Source: Thermococcus sp. (GTDB taxonomy: Archaea; Methanobacteriota_B; Thermococci; Thermococcales; Thermococcaceae). From it: a stretch of 44,250 nt of DNA. The position numbers and the translations under genes were made by a program. Under the pieces are notes generated by a model, which saw only the letters and a program-made list of their open reading frames with translations, did no database searches and was not told where the DNA came from. Each line of letters begins with the position of its first letter. The stretch's first letter is position 1. Shown piece by piece: positions 34,294-42,607 of this stretch. The stretch spans positions 1 through 44,250 of the forward strand of contig NZ_JALXBJ010000066.1 of NCBI RefSeq assembly GCF_026991495.1. The letters are read 5' to 3'.

Positions 34294-35601
34294 TCAGAGG
34301 CCGAGGAGCTCGGTCAGCTCCTCTACAACCCTTTCAATTTCCACCGCCCTCTGCTCCCCGCTCTCCATGTCCCTGACAGTGAGCCTTCCCCCTTCGAGGT
34401 CTCTCTTTCCTATGAGGACAACGAAGGGAACACCGAGTCTTCCAGCGTAGTCGAGGGCCTTCCCGAGCTTTCTCCCAGTGAGCTCAACGTCCGCCTCAAC
34501 TCCGGCCTCCCTTAGGGCTGTAACGACCTCTATGGCAACTTTCTTAACCGCCCTCTCCCGGCCGATCGGGATGACGTAAACGTCGGGCCTGAGCTTCGGC
34601 TCAGGAATCAGGCCCCTCCATTCGAGTACTGGGATTAGCCTTTCAAGGCCTATGGCGAAGCCAGTGGCTGGCGTTGGCTTCCCGCCGAAGACCTCTATCA
34701 GGTTGTCGTACCTTCCGCCACCGCCGATGGAGCCTATGCCGAGGTCGTTGGGGGCTATCGCCTCGAAGACTATGCTCGTGTAGTAGTCGAAACCGCGCGC
34801 TATTCCGAGGTCAATCCTTATCCACTTGGAGACGCCGTAGGCGTCGAGGAGGTCAACGAGTTCGTAGAGCCTGGATATCTCATCTTTCGCTTCTCCGCTC
34901 CCGAAGAGCTCCTCCGCCATCGGGAGAACTTCATCAGGCTTTCCTTTGATTTCAACCAGCGAGAGAACCTTTTCAACGCCCTCGTCGTTAAGCCCGAACT
35001 CCTTCAGGGCTTTAATGAAATCCTCCCTTGAGAGCTTGTCCTTCTTGTCTATGAGCCTCATGAGGCCGATGTCGTCGCTAACGCCAAGCATCTTGGCGAA
35101 CTCGTCGAGGAGAACGCGGTCGCCGATGTTGACTGTGAAGCCCTCAAGACCGGTCGCGAGGTAGCTCTGAACGAAGAGCGCTATAACCTCGGCGTCGGCT
35201 TCAACCTTATCGCTCCCGATGAGCTCAACCCCTGCCTGCCAGAACTCTCTAAAGCGGCCGCTCTGAGGTTCTTCATACCTGAACATGTTGGCTATGTAGT
35301 ACCACTTTACCGGCTTCGGTGCGTTCTGGAACCTGTTGACGTAGAGCCTCGCAACACTTGAGGTCATGTCCGGCCTCAGCGAGACGTCCCTTCCACCCTT
35401 GTCAATGAAGGCGTAAAGCTCTTTAACAACCTCCTCACCGCTCCTGAGCCTGAAGAGGTCTGTGTACTCGAAAGCTGGGGTTAGCACCTCGCGGAAGTTG
35501 TAGCGCTCGAAGACCTCGCGTACCCTCTCGAAGACCCACCTTCTCTTCGCCATCTCCTCGGGTAAAAAGTCCCTCGTCCCCTTAACCCGCTCAAGCCTCA
35601 T
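34294..35601 (-). CDS. hisS: Histidyl-tRNA synthetase
   Basis: Class II synthetase charging tRNA-His (435 aa). Seen are the N-terminal RVKGTRDFLPEEMAKR, motif 2 region with RFREFWQAGVELIG, the histidine-binding GIARGFDYYTSIVFE and GGGGRYDNL, and a C-terminal anticodon-binding domain (RPDVYVIPIGRERAVK). ATG 35601 is chosen because the family begins MRLERVxGTRDF and GGGGGATGG precedes it; ATG 35607 is also in frame. Confidence 0.94.
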   Translation of the reverse strand: MRLERVKGTRDFLPEEMAKRRWVFERVREVFERYNFREVLTPAFEYTDLFRLRSGEEVVKELYAFIDKGGRDVSLRPDMTSSVARLYVNRFQNAPKPVKWYYIANMFRYEEPQSGRFREFWQAGVELIGSDKVEADAEVIALFVQSYLATGLEGFTVNIGDRVLLDEFAKMLGVSDDIGLMRLIDKKDKLSREDFIKALKEFGLNDEGVEKVLSLVEIKGKPDEVLPMAEELFGSGEAKDEISRLYELVDLLDAYGVSKWIRIDLGIARGFDYYTSIVFEAIAPNDLGIGSIGGGGRYDNLIEVFGGKPTPATGFAIGLERLIPVLEWRGLIPEPKLRPDVYVIPIGRERAVKKVAIEVVTALREAGVEADVELTGRKLGKALDYAGRLGVPFVVLIGKRDLEGGRLTVRDMESGEQRAVEIERVVEELTELLGL

Positions 35602-35640
35602 TTCCATCCCCCAAATAAAGGCTCCCCGGAGGTTAAAAGC

Positions 35641-36258
35641 TTAGCCTCCGGCCTTCATCATGAGCAGATAAATGCCGATAACGCCCTCCACCATCATTTG
35701 GGCTCCGATGGCCATAATGAAGAGACCCATTATCCTTATCGTGACGCTGAGCGCTGTTTTGTTCACGGACTTCATCATGTAGAGAGCCACGAACATCGAG
35801 ATGGCAACAGTTGCTATCGCTATCGCCGTTGCAGAGAGGGAGACGGCGTAGCCGTATTCAGCGGTCAGGGTTATGACAGCTGTTATCGCGGCGGGTCCAG
35901 CTATTAGGGGCATCGCAACCGGAACCGCGGCCAGAGTCAGGATGTCCTTCTCCCTCCTCAGTGTGAATATGCCGCCGCTCTCAAGGGCCTCAAGGCCTAT
36001 CTTGAATAGGACGAAGCCCCCGGCAACGCGGAGGGCGTTGATGTCAATGTGGAAGATCTCCTGCAGGATTATCTGGCCTGCAACTGCAAAACTCGCGAGA
36101 AGGAGGAAGCCTATGAGGTTGGCCCTTACGATGAGGGCCTTTATGTCCTCTATCCCGAAGTCCTCGCGGAGGAATGTAACGAGGAGTATCTTGTCGCTCG
36201 GGTCTATCATGATGAGCATGAGCAGTGCGGAGCTGAGTACCGTGGAGAGCTCGCTCAT
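35641..36258 (-). CDS. MarC-family membrane protein
   Basis: Integral membrane protein of the MarC/NAAT family (205 aa, about six helices). The family has been linked to neutral amino acid transport in one Thermococcus study, as I recall, but its function is not settled. Visible: [26 protein letters not shown] and [21 protein letters not shown] 36258 has no ribosome site and a TATA box 21-30 nt upstream, so it is probably leaderless. It has its own promoter, downstream of the antiporter gene by about 104 nt. Confidence 0.88.
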   Translation of the reverse strand: MSELSTVLSSALLMLIMIDPSDKILLVTFLREDFGIEDIKALIVRANLIGFLLLASFAVAGQIILQEIFHIDINALRVAGGFVLFKIGLEALESGGIFTLRREKDILTLAAVPVAMPLIAGPAAITAVITLTAEYGYAVSLSATAIAIATVAISMFVALYMMKSVNKTALSVTIRIMGLFIMAIGAQMMVEGVIGIYLLMMKAGG

Positions 36259-36278
36259 GTTCGGAAGTGCCGAGACAA

Positions 36279-36288
36279 CCTTAAAAAG
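36279..36288 (-). promoter_or_regulatory. Promoter of the marC-family gene
   Basis: Minus-strand CTTTTTAAGG is a TATA match whose predicted start coincides with ATG 36258, implying a leaderless transcript. Confidence 0.5.
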
Positions 36289-36362
36289 CTATGCTAATTC
36301 CAAGGGGCGATGACGAAGCGGCACTGGCTGAGATGTGATGAGTGCCCGGTTGGCCGAGCCTT

Positions 36363-37505
36363 CTACTCCCTTGAGAAAGCCCACTTCAGGAGGAAGGGTG
36401 TTACGACGGTCGTCACTATGACCGCTGTAACGGGTATTGAAAAGGTCCCGCTGTTGAACACGCCCTCGTCCAGGGCAACGTTCGCCATTATCAGAGCAAC
36501 TTCCATGCGCGGTATCATGCCGATGCCGACCTGAAGTGACTCGACCGGCTTGAACTTGGACACAAAGGCACCGAAGCCGCAGCCGAGTATCTTGCCCACT
36601 ATCGCTATCAGGGAGTAGACGAGGGCGAAGGTTCCCGCGTGGGCCAGAACCCTCACGTCGCTCTCAATCCCGATGCTCACGAGGAATATGGGGATGAACA
36701 GGGAGTAGCCGATGGTTACGAACTTTTTGTCTATCTCCCCTGCTTCCTTGGTTCCCGCCACGAGCAGGCCGGCTAAGTAGGCACCCGTTATGCCCGCTAT
36801 CTGGAACTGCTCGGCAAGGTAGGCGAAGATCAGCATTATCGCTATCGCGAAGGCCGTCACCGTCTCGGGAAGGGTTATCATCTCCGAGAGCTTGAGCGTC
36901 TCCTTGACGGCCGGATTTCCTACGAGGAGTCCTATGGCGAAGTAGACCGCAACCTCGCCGAGGATTATGAGGAGGTCTTCCATGTAGACGCTCCCGCGGG
37001 TGTTTATGCCGACCAGTATGGTTAGCACGATTATGCCGAGGACGTCATCAACGACGGCAGCGGCTAAGATGGTCGTCCCGACCTTCGTGCGGAGCTTCTT
37101 CATCTCCATCAGGATGCTCGTGGTTAAACCGACGCTTGTGGCCGTTAGAACACCACCGAGAAAGAGGGACTCCACGTTCGAGTAGCCCCAGGCCATGGCC
37201 CCGAGGTAGCCGAGGATGAAGGGGGTTAGGACGCCAAGGGAGGCAACTATAAAAGCGGGTATCCCAACGTGTTTGAACTCCTCGACGTCGGTTTCGAGGC
37301 CGGCCAAGAAGAGCAGCATGACAACTCCCAAGTCGGCGAGGAGCTTAACGCCCTCATCGTAGCCAACGAGGTCGAGAAGGGAAGGGCCTATCACTATCCC
37401 CCCAATGAGCTGGCCGAGCGCCGCTGGGAAGCCGAGTTTTACGGTGAGGTACCCGAAGAGCTTTGCCGTGATTAGGATAAGGGCCAGCTCAAGGAAGACG
37501 TCCAT
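36363..37505 (-). CDS. CPA2-type Na+/H+ or K+/H+ antiporter (NapA/KefB-like)
   Basis: Monovalent cation:proton antiporter of 380 aa with about 11-12 helices. Seen are LGQLIGGIVIGPSLL near the N-terminus, a LLFLAGLETD segment typical of CPA2, AAAVVDDVLGIIVLTILVG with the conserved double Asp of the ion site, and LFIPIFLVSIGIESD. There is no C-terminal TrkA-N domain, so regulation must come from elsewhere; the CBS-domain gene 19 nt upstream on the same strand is a natural partner. ATG 37505 follows GGGATGATAGC. Confidence 0.9.
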   Translation of the reverse strand: MDVFLELALILITAKLFGYLTVKLGFPAALGQLIGGIVIGPSLLDLVGYDEGVKLLADLGVVMLLFLAGLETDVEEFKHVGIPAFIVASLGVLTPFILGYLGAMAWGYSNVESLFLGGVLTATSVGLTTSILMEMKKLRTKVGTTILAAAVVDDVLGIIVLTILVGINTRGSVYMEDLLIILGEVAVYFAIGLLVGNPAVKETLKLSEMITLPETVTAFAIAIMLIFAYLAEQFQIAGITGAYLAGLLVAGTKEAGEIDKKFVTIGYSLFIPIFLVSIGIESDVRVLAHAGTFALVYSLIAIVGKILGCGFGAFVSKFKPVESLQVGIGMIPRMEVALIMANVALDEGVFNSGTFSIPVTAVIVTTVVTPFLLKWAFSRE

Positions 37506-37524
37506 GCTATCATCCCGCAGACCT

Positions 37525-38082
37525 TTAAGACGAAACTATCCTTATCAGCCTTATTATGTCTTTAACCTCGAGGACTCCGTGCACGCGATTTTCATCGTCG
37601 ATTACCGGAAGGTGGTGTTTTCCAGCCTCTAACATGATTTTTACTGCCTTTCCAAGGTTCTCCCCGATCTTTATCGTCACGGGCTTCCTGACCATTATGT
37701 CCTTGACCTTTGAAGTCCTGTTCAATGAGTACCTGCGGAGGAGGCTTCCCCCCACTATCGAGTACCCCCTCGGGGGCTCAAAGAAGTGGAGGAGGTCTTT
37801 CATGGTGACGAAGCCGAGGAGCCTTCCTTGCCCATCGACGACGACAGCTGAGGTCTCCTCCCCGCGGAGGTTCTGGATCAGGACGCTCAGAGGATCATCG
37901 GGGGAGACCATGAGGAAGTCAGTGTCCATAACTATCCTAACCGGGACCTTGGAGATGTAGTGAATGTTGTGGCTCAGCTCCTCCTTCTTTCTGAGCTGGA
38001 GCATCTTCCTCTTCCCGTGGACGAGGTGCGCCTTCTGGGCCCTGCTCGCTTTGGTACCTGAGCTCGTGCTCGCGTCCTCCAT
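37525..38082 (-). CDS. CBS-domain pair protein upstream of the antiporter
   Basis: Soluble 185-aa protein with a Ser/Lys-rich basic N-terminus, then two CBS domains (about residues 50-110 and 125-183) that would form one Bateman module binding an adenosyl ligand such as AMP, ATP or SAM. ATG 38082 is favoured because a TATA box lies at 38114-38123; longer readings to 38154 begin upstream of that box. It precedes the antiporter by 19 nt and probably controls it, which is inference. Confidence 0.8.
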   Translation of the reverse strand: MEDASTSSGTKASRAQKAHLVHGKRKMLQLRKKEELSHNIHYISKVPVRIVMDTDFLMVSPDDPLSVLIQNLRGEETSAVVVDGQGRLLGFVTMKDLLHFFEPPRGYSIVGGSLLRRYSLNRTSKVKDIMVRKPVTIKIGENLGKAVKIMLEAGKHHLPVIDDENRVHGVLEVKDIIRLIRIVSS

Positions 38083-38113
38083 GGGGTTCACTAAGTTAGG
38101 TTCCGCTTCCCTA

Positions 38114-38129
38114 GGTTTAAACATTTCGG
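38114..38129 (-). promoter_or_regulatory. Promoter of the CBS-antiporter operon
   Basis: Minus-strand CCGAAATGTTTAAACC is a BRE/TATA match. The predicted start near 38093 leaves a leader of about 11 nt. Confidence 0.5.
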
Positions 38130-38191
38130 AGAATTTTTGACATAAATAGGTCATAATTTTGGGTGTTCCTTAAAGGTTTTAGCATGAAGGT

Positions 38192-38208
38192 GCCAAAAAC
38201 CTTTTAAG
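38192..38208 (+). promoter_or_regulatory. Promoter of the FAD dehydrogenase gene
   Basis: GCCAAAAACCTTTTAAG is a BRE/TATA match with predicted start near 38230, giving about 9 nt of leader ending AAGGGAAAT before the ATG. Confidence 0.5.
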
Positions 38209-38238
38209 GGTCCGGTTGGAGACCCAGGCAAGGGAAAT

Positions 38239-39699
38239 ATGGTTTCTGAGAACGGAAGCGGAAAGGCATACGACGTTGTGATTATCGGAGCCGGTCCTGC
38301 AGGCCTCTTCGCGGCCTACGAGCTCGCTGAAAGGAGCGATTTTAAAGTTTTGGTGATAGACGAGGGGGGAGACGTTGACCAGAGAACCTGTCCGATGTAC
38401 GAGCTCGGCTACTGCATAGGCTGCCAGCCGTGTCACATAATGAGCGGCGTTGGAGGAGCCGGGGGCCTAAGCGACGGCACGATAAACCTCAGGCCGGACA
38501 TAGGAGGCGATTTAAGCGAGCTGACTGGCGATGAGAACTACGCCTGGCAGCTCGTCTGGGAGGTTGATCAGATTTTCCTGAGGCACAAGGCTCCGGGGAA
38601 CCTCTTCAAGGGCGATCCCGAGCAGGTTAAATACTGGGAGCAGAGGGCGGCACAGGCTGGTGTTAAGTTCATCCCGATAATCCAGAGGCACATTGGCTCC
38701 GACAGGACGCCTGAAGTAATCGGTGACATTAAGAGGCACCTTGAGGGCAAAGGCGTGGATTTTCTTCTCTGGACTAAGGCTTTAGAATTCGGCAGGGGCT
38801 GGGTCAGGGTTAGAAAGGGCAAGGACGTCTTCGAGATCAAAGCAAAATACATAATCGTGGCCCCTGGAAGGGGAGGGGCCGACTGGTTCCACGACGTTGC
38901 CGGGAGGATAGGCCTGAAGGCGGGACACGGGCCGATTGACGTTGGCGTTCGCGTCGAGGTTCCGGCGATAGTGATGGAGCCGGTAACGAGCATAAACCAC
39001 GACCCCAAGTTCCACATCTACACCGACACCTACGACGACTTCGTTAGGACTTTCTGCACCAACCCGAACGGTTTCGTCGTCGAAGAGCGCTATGACGGCT
39101 ACGTTGGCGTTAACGGCCACTCCATGCACGGGAAGAAGAGCAACAACACCAACTTCGCCTTTCTGAGCAGGATAGAGCTTACCGAGCCGGTGGAAGATAC
39201 AACAGCCTATGGCAGGAGCATAGCACAGTTAGCAACGACCATAGGCGGGGGAAAGCCGATAATCCAGCGCCTCGGCGACCTCAGGAGGGGAAGGAGGAGC
39301 ACCTGGGCGAGGATAAGGAGGAGCGACGTCGAGCCGACTCTGAAGAACGTCACCCCCGGTGACGTGGCGATGGCCCTGCCTCATCGCGTCGTGACGAACA
39401 TCATAGAGGGCCTTGAGAAGCTCGACCGCGTTCTTCCGGGAGTGGCGAGCGACCACACCCTCTTATACGCTCCGGAGATAAAGTACTACGCGATAAAAGT
39501 TGAGGTAAACGGGAACCTTGAGACGAGCATCGAAGGAATTTTTGCGGCGGGAGATGGAGCCGGGCTCAGCAGGGACATAGTCAACGCCGCCGCGACGGGC
39601 CTCTTGGCGGCGAGGGGGGTACTCAAGAAGGAGGGCCTCTACACCGAGAGGGACTTCAGGAAGCCTGGGAACTGGAGGAAAGCAGTTGAGGGTCTGTGA
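38239..39699 (+). CDS. FAD-dependent dehydrogenase with four-Cys motif
   Basis: Flavoprotein of 486 aa in the group of uncharacterised FAD-dependent dehydrogenases. The N-terminal VVIIGAGPAGLFAAYEL is the FAD-binding Rossmann motif, with DEGG near residue 41, and the C-terminal IFAAGDGAGLSRDIVNAAATG closes the FAD site. A cysteine set C51, C59, C62, C65 (C-x7-C-x2-C-x2-C) sits next to the first FAD segment and could hold an Fe-S cluster or zinc. Substrate is unknown. The gene stands alone with its own promoter, divergent from the CBS gene. Confidence 0.85.
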   Translation: MVSENGSGKAYDVVIIGAGPAGLFAAYELAERSDFKVLVIDEGGDVDQRTCPMYELGYCIGCQPCHIMSGVGGAGGLSDGTINLRPDIGGDLSELTGDENYAWQLVWEVDQIFLRHKAPGNLFKGDPEQVKYWEQRAAQAGVKFIPIIQRHIGSDRTPEVIGDIKRHLEGKGVDFLLWTKALEFGRGWVRVRKGKDVFEIKAKYIIVAPGRGGADWFHDVAGRIGLKAGHGPIDVGVRVEVPAIVMEPVTSINHDPKFHIYTDTYDDFVRTFCTNPNGFVVEERYDGYVGVNGHSMHGKKSNNTNFAFLSRIELTEPVEDTTAYGRSIAQLATTIGGGKPIIQRLGDLRRGRRSTWARIRRSDVEPTLKNVTPGDVAMALPHRVVTNIIEGLEKLDRVLPGVASDHTLLYAPEIKYYAIKVEVNGNLETSIEGIFAAGDGAGLSRDIVNAAATGLLAARGVLKKEGLYTERDFRKPGNWRKAVEGL

Positions 39700-39741
39700 G
39701 CTCCATCCAAAACTTATTTATGGGTTGAGACCTTTTATAAT

Positions 39742-40350
39742 ATGGGGGTCTGTATGGGGGGAAAAGCAGACGAGATACTGTCAAAGGAAGGCGGCGTCGT
39801 TCTCATCGAGTACCCATCGCTCTCCCATCCGGAGAGGGCCTTCGCGCGGATCGTTGAGGGGTTTAGGGGAAGGGGGATAAGGCCGCTAATAGTGGACGTC
39901 TTTGACACGCTCCACATATTCTTTCAGAACCTGAGGTTCGCTGGGGTTGAGATAGACCTCGGCGACATCCCCGTTATTAAGGAGAGGGGCTTCGTGAAGG
40001 TTGGAAACGTTCTCGGAAGCGTTGAGGTCATAGAGGACTTCGAGTACCACCTTGCCCTCTACTCAAGTATAGCGAGGAAGGTTCCGGAGGAGAGCAGGAG
40101 GCACACCATAGTGCTTGGAGTGGAGAAGTTTGCCTTCCCCTTCATGGAGGAGCCCCCGAAGCTCGAGAGGTACTTCGAGACCGTTCAGAGAAGGTACCTC
40201 CAGCTCGTCGACAAGACCAACTTCCTCTTCCTCAACACCGACGTTGCCTCAGAGTACCTGAAGAAGGGTCTTGAGCAGGACTCCGACTACGTTTTCCGGG
40301 TAGAAAAGGGGAAGCTCTACCCCGTAAAGACAATCCAGGAGGGTGTTTGA
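39742..40350 (+). CDS. DUF257 protein (paralogue 1)
   Basis: Unknown function; I recognise the DUF257 family known mainly from Pyrococcus and Thermococcus. The 202-aa protein is soluble. It aligns with KaiC-like ATPases: GVVLIEYPSLSHPERAF lies where the P-loop strand and Walker A would be, HTIVLGVEKFAF where Walker B would be, and DSDYVFRVEKGKLYP where the KaiC DGIIRLD strands lie. The Walker A is not conserved, so ATP hydrolysis is unlikely. Start is ATG 39742 (leaderless by its TATA box at 39713) or ATG 39754 after GGGGGT. It overlaps or abuts paralogue 2 and must be co-expressed with it. Confidence 0.78.
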   Translation: MGVCMGGKADEILSKEGGVVLIEYPSLSHPERAFARIVEGFRGRGIRPLIVDVFDTLHIFFQNLRFAGVEIDLGDIPVIKERGFVKVGNVLGSVEVIEDFEYHLALYSSIARKVPEESRRHTIVLGVEKFAFPFMEEPPKLERYFETVQRRYLQLVDKTNFLFLNTDVASEYLKKGLEQDSDYVFRVEKGKLYPVKTIQEGV

Positions 40351-40351
40351 G

Positions 40352-40969
40352 GTGAAGTTCAGCGAGTACGTGTTGGGCGTGAAAGCCGGGGAGAGCGTCC
40401 TTATCGAGCACACATCACTCTCAGCGTACCCCGTGCTCTTCTACCTCATCGGGAGGGCCTACGGCTGGGAGAGGCTCATCCTGGTTGACGTCATAGACTC
40501 AAGCCTCCCGATCCTCAGGTGGGCAAGGCACGCGGGTGTCGAGCTGCCTTCGGGGCTCGTGCGGATAAAGGCCGGCGGAACGTCTGAATGGGGGAGGGTA
40601 ATCCTTGAACTGGACCCCCACAGGGACCCGGGGATATTCCTGACGAAATTTGAGAGCTTCGTTAAGAACTACTACGAGGAGCACTCCAGGGAGGAGATGG
40701 TAACCGTCATCATGAACTCCGAGAGGCTCGTGCCGATACAGAACAACAGGAGAGGCTTCATACTGACCCTCACCAACTTTGCAACTTCCTTCATAGGCAA
40801 CCCCCGGAGGAGGAGCTTCCACTTCGTGAACGTTGACCTGGCAGACGGGCGCTACGTTGCGCTCCTTGAGGAGGCCTTCACGAGGGTTATCAGGATCGAT
40901 GACAGAACCCCTAAGGTCTTAAAGTCCCCTAACTCTGGTGAGGAGGGTAAGGAGCTTAAGCTTAAATGA
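40352..40969 (+). CDS. DUF257 protein (paralogue 2)
   Basis: Second DUF257 protein, 205 aa, directly after the first (1 nt gap). ESVLIEHTSLSAYPVLF matches the eroded P-loop region of paralogue 1, and VTVIMNSERLVP and FHFVNVDLADG match its later strands. Start is GTG 40352 because GGAGGG lies eight bases upstream; an earlier GTG at 40343 overlaps that site. Two unequal copies may form a heterodimer. A Lys/Glu-rich tail ends the protein. Function unknown. Confidence 0.78.
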   Translation: MKFSEYVLGVKAGESVLIEHTSLSAYPVLFYLIGRAYGWERLILVDVIDSSLPILRWARHAGVELPSGLVRIKAGGTSEWGRVILELDPHRDPGIFLTKFESFVKNYYEEHSREEMVTVIMNSERLVPIQNNRRGFILTLTNFATSFIGNPRRRSFHFVNVDLADGRYVALLEEAFTRVIRIDDRTPKVLKSPNSGEEGKELKLK

Positions 40970-41001
40970 GTACGCCGCCTGAATGAGAGGGAGGTGATGA
41001 T

Positions 41002-41931
41002 GTGGGAGCCATCGGAAAGGCCTTCGGTATCTTTTCGATACTGCTGCTCCTGTGGGGCTCTTACGTTGCCTACGCCGTTCTGACATCAAGTCCAAGCTTT
41101 TCCGCCAGGTGGGGAAGAGTTGATCCTCAGGAAACGGAGATACTCATCAGCGGTTCCTACTCAAGGCCCCTCCTCGTGCCCGTGACGCTCAAGAACGTCG
41201 AGGTATCCTTTATGGGCAGGGAAGTTGCCCGGCTTGGGAAGTTCACGTACACACCCACGGGGAGGAACCTCGACGTTGGTCTGGTCATAAACAACACCCA
41301 GCTGGTGGACGCTTTCCTCTCCTACTTCGCGGCGGGTGAAAGGGGGAGCATGAAGATAACGGTGGTTCCGAAGCTCTTCGGCCTGCTCTCATTAAAGCTC
41401 AACGTCACCGTTCCGGTGCAGCAGAAGATACTCGAGGAAATCCACCTGCAGGCTGAGAGCCAGCCGATAGCCGGCGTTCCCTTCCTGAAGACCCCGGCCC
41501 TCTTGGACACCAGGGTAAGCTACAGCGGTTCGTCCAGCGGGGTTGCGAGGTTCAGGACGGAGCTCGTCCTCCGCAACCCGAACCCGTACCCCCTGCCCGT
41601 CCTCAGGCTCGCCTACGTCCTCCGGGCCAACGGCCTCGACGTCGGCAGGGGCGAGATGGAGAAGGGCCCGCTCGTGATCCCAGCCGGCGGAACCGTCAGG
41701 GTGCCCCTCACGACTGAAGTAAACACATCGTCGCTGAGGGAAGCCTGGGCCAGGCACGTTAACAACGGGGAGGAGAGCGTGGTGCAGGCTGAGCTCTACC
41801 TGAGGCTCAGGATAGAGGTTCAGGGCTTCAGCACCGTTAAGGACGTCAAGGTGACCACAATCAACAAAACCGTAAAAACCAACATAATGGAGTCCATAAA
41901 CGAGGCCCTCGCAAGCATCAACAACCCTTAA
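41002..41931 (+). CDS. LEA14-like (WHy-domain) membrane-anchored protein
   Basis: The 309-aa protein has one N-terminal transmembrane helix (about residues 7-27), then two beta-rich repeats related to LEA type-2/WHy domains. The C-terminal repeat contains the hallmark LRNPNPYPLPVLRLAYVL and GPLVIPAGGTVRVPL. In plants and bacteria such domains are linked to desiccation and stress; in Thermococcales the role is unknown, and the protein probably sits on the outer face of the membrane. Start GTG 41002 follows GGAGGTGATGAT by 5 nt. It begins 32 nt after paralogue 2. Confidence 0.75.
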   Translation: MGAIGKAFGIFSILLLLWGSYVAYAVLTSSPSFSARWGRVDPQETEILISGSYSRPLLVPVTLKNVEVSFMGREVARLGKFTYTPTGRNLDVGLVINNTQLVDAFLSYFAAGERGSMKITVVPKLFGLLSLKLNVTVPVQQKILEEIHLQAESQPIAGVPFLKTPALLDTRVSYSGSSSGVARFRTELVLRNPNPYPLPVLRLAYVLRANGLDVGRGEMEKGPLVIPAGGTVRVPLTTEVNTSSLREAWARHVNNGEESVVQAELYLRLRIEVQGFSTVKDVKVTTINKTVKTNIMESINEALASINNP

Positions 41932-41965
41932 AAACCCCTCCCTCCTCTATCTTCAGGTGGGGTTC

Positions 41966-42490
41966 ATGGCACTGAAGGCGAGGGAAGTCCATGATTTCCT
42001 CAACTCCCTTTGGGGGGACATCTTCAAGCTCAACGAGGAACTCAGGGGGGAGCTCTCCGGGAGGGGGTTCACCGTTGAGGATGTTGAGGCGGTTTTCGGT
42101 GCCTACCTTTTCATAGACGGAAAGTGGGAGCCTATGAAGTACCCCCACCCGGCCTTTGAGGTGAGGCCCCAGATAGAGGTGGGGGCGACGCCCGAGGCCT
42201 ACTACTTCGTGGTCGCCGTTCCAAAGGATAGGGTGGGCGAGAACTTCTTGGGCCTCTTCCTTGAGATCTTTCCGAGGTCTTTCATCTACGGCTCTGAGGA
42301 GTTTCTGACGGATCTTTACAACTGGAGGCGCGACGGCCGCCTCCCCCCTACCGAAGTCCTCGACAGGATCCTTGGGAGCCGTGAGGCCGTCCTTCAGTTC
42401 GAGGCCAACTTCGGGAGTGCTGAAATGCTGAGGAGGGGCCTGCTAAGGCTCATCACCCTCGGCAACAGGTTCGGGATCTTCGAGATGTAA
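41966..42490 (+). CDS. Conserved hypothetical protein, 174 aa
   Basis: Soluble, mixed alpha/beta protein without a family I can name with certainty. It has FGAYLFIDGKWEPMKYPHPAFEVRPQIEVG in the middle and a helical C-terminus. ATG 41966 follows AGGTGGGG; GTG 41957 lies inside that site. A CCCTTAAAAACCC box at about 41926-41938 may be its promoter, with a short leader. It lies 34 nt after the LEA14-like gene. Confidence 0.6.
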   Translation: MALKAREVHDFLNSLWGDIFKLNEELRGELSGRGFTVEDVEAVFGAYLFIDGKWEPMKYPHPAFEVRPQIEVGATPEAYYFVVAVPKDRVGENFLGLFLEIFPRSFIYGSEEFLTDLYNWRRDGRLPPTEVLDRILGSREAVLQFEANFGSAEMLRRGLLRLITLGNRFGIFEM

Positions 42491-42508
42491 GAAATCTTGC
42501 CGTACCTG

Positions 42509-42524
42509 AAAAAGTTTAAATCTC
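42509..42524 (+). promoter_or_regulatory. Probable promoter of the flippase-like gene
   Basis: TGAAAAAGTTTAAATC is a BRE/TATA match. The predicted start near 42545 leaves an unusually long, G-rich leader of about 60 nt with no RNA motif that I can name. Confidence 0.4.
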
Positions 42525-42607
42525 TGGCGGTGGAGTTTCAGCCCGTTGTTGAGGGACTGGGTCGGTGGTTTTAGGCGGGATCCGGTGGGCTCTGGAAGGT
42601 GTGGGAC

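Noticed and set aside
36310..36534. A 74-aa plus-strand frame with a CDEC motif, between marC and the antiporter
   Set aside because: Most of it is antisense to the antiporter, it has only one Cys pair, and the part in the gap holds no convincing ribosome site.
40985..41005. GTGATGATG resembling a C box near the LEA14-like start
   Set aside because: It is part of the ribosome site GGAGGTGATGAT, and no D box follows at the right distance.
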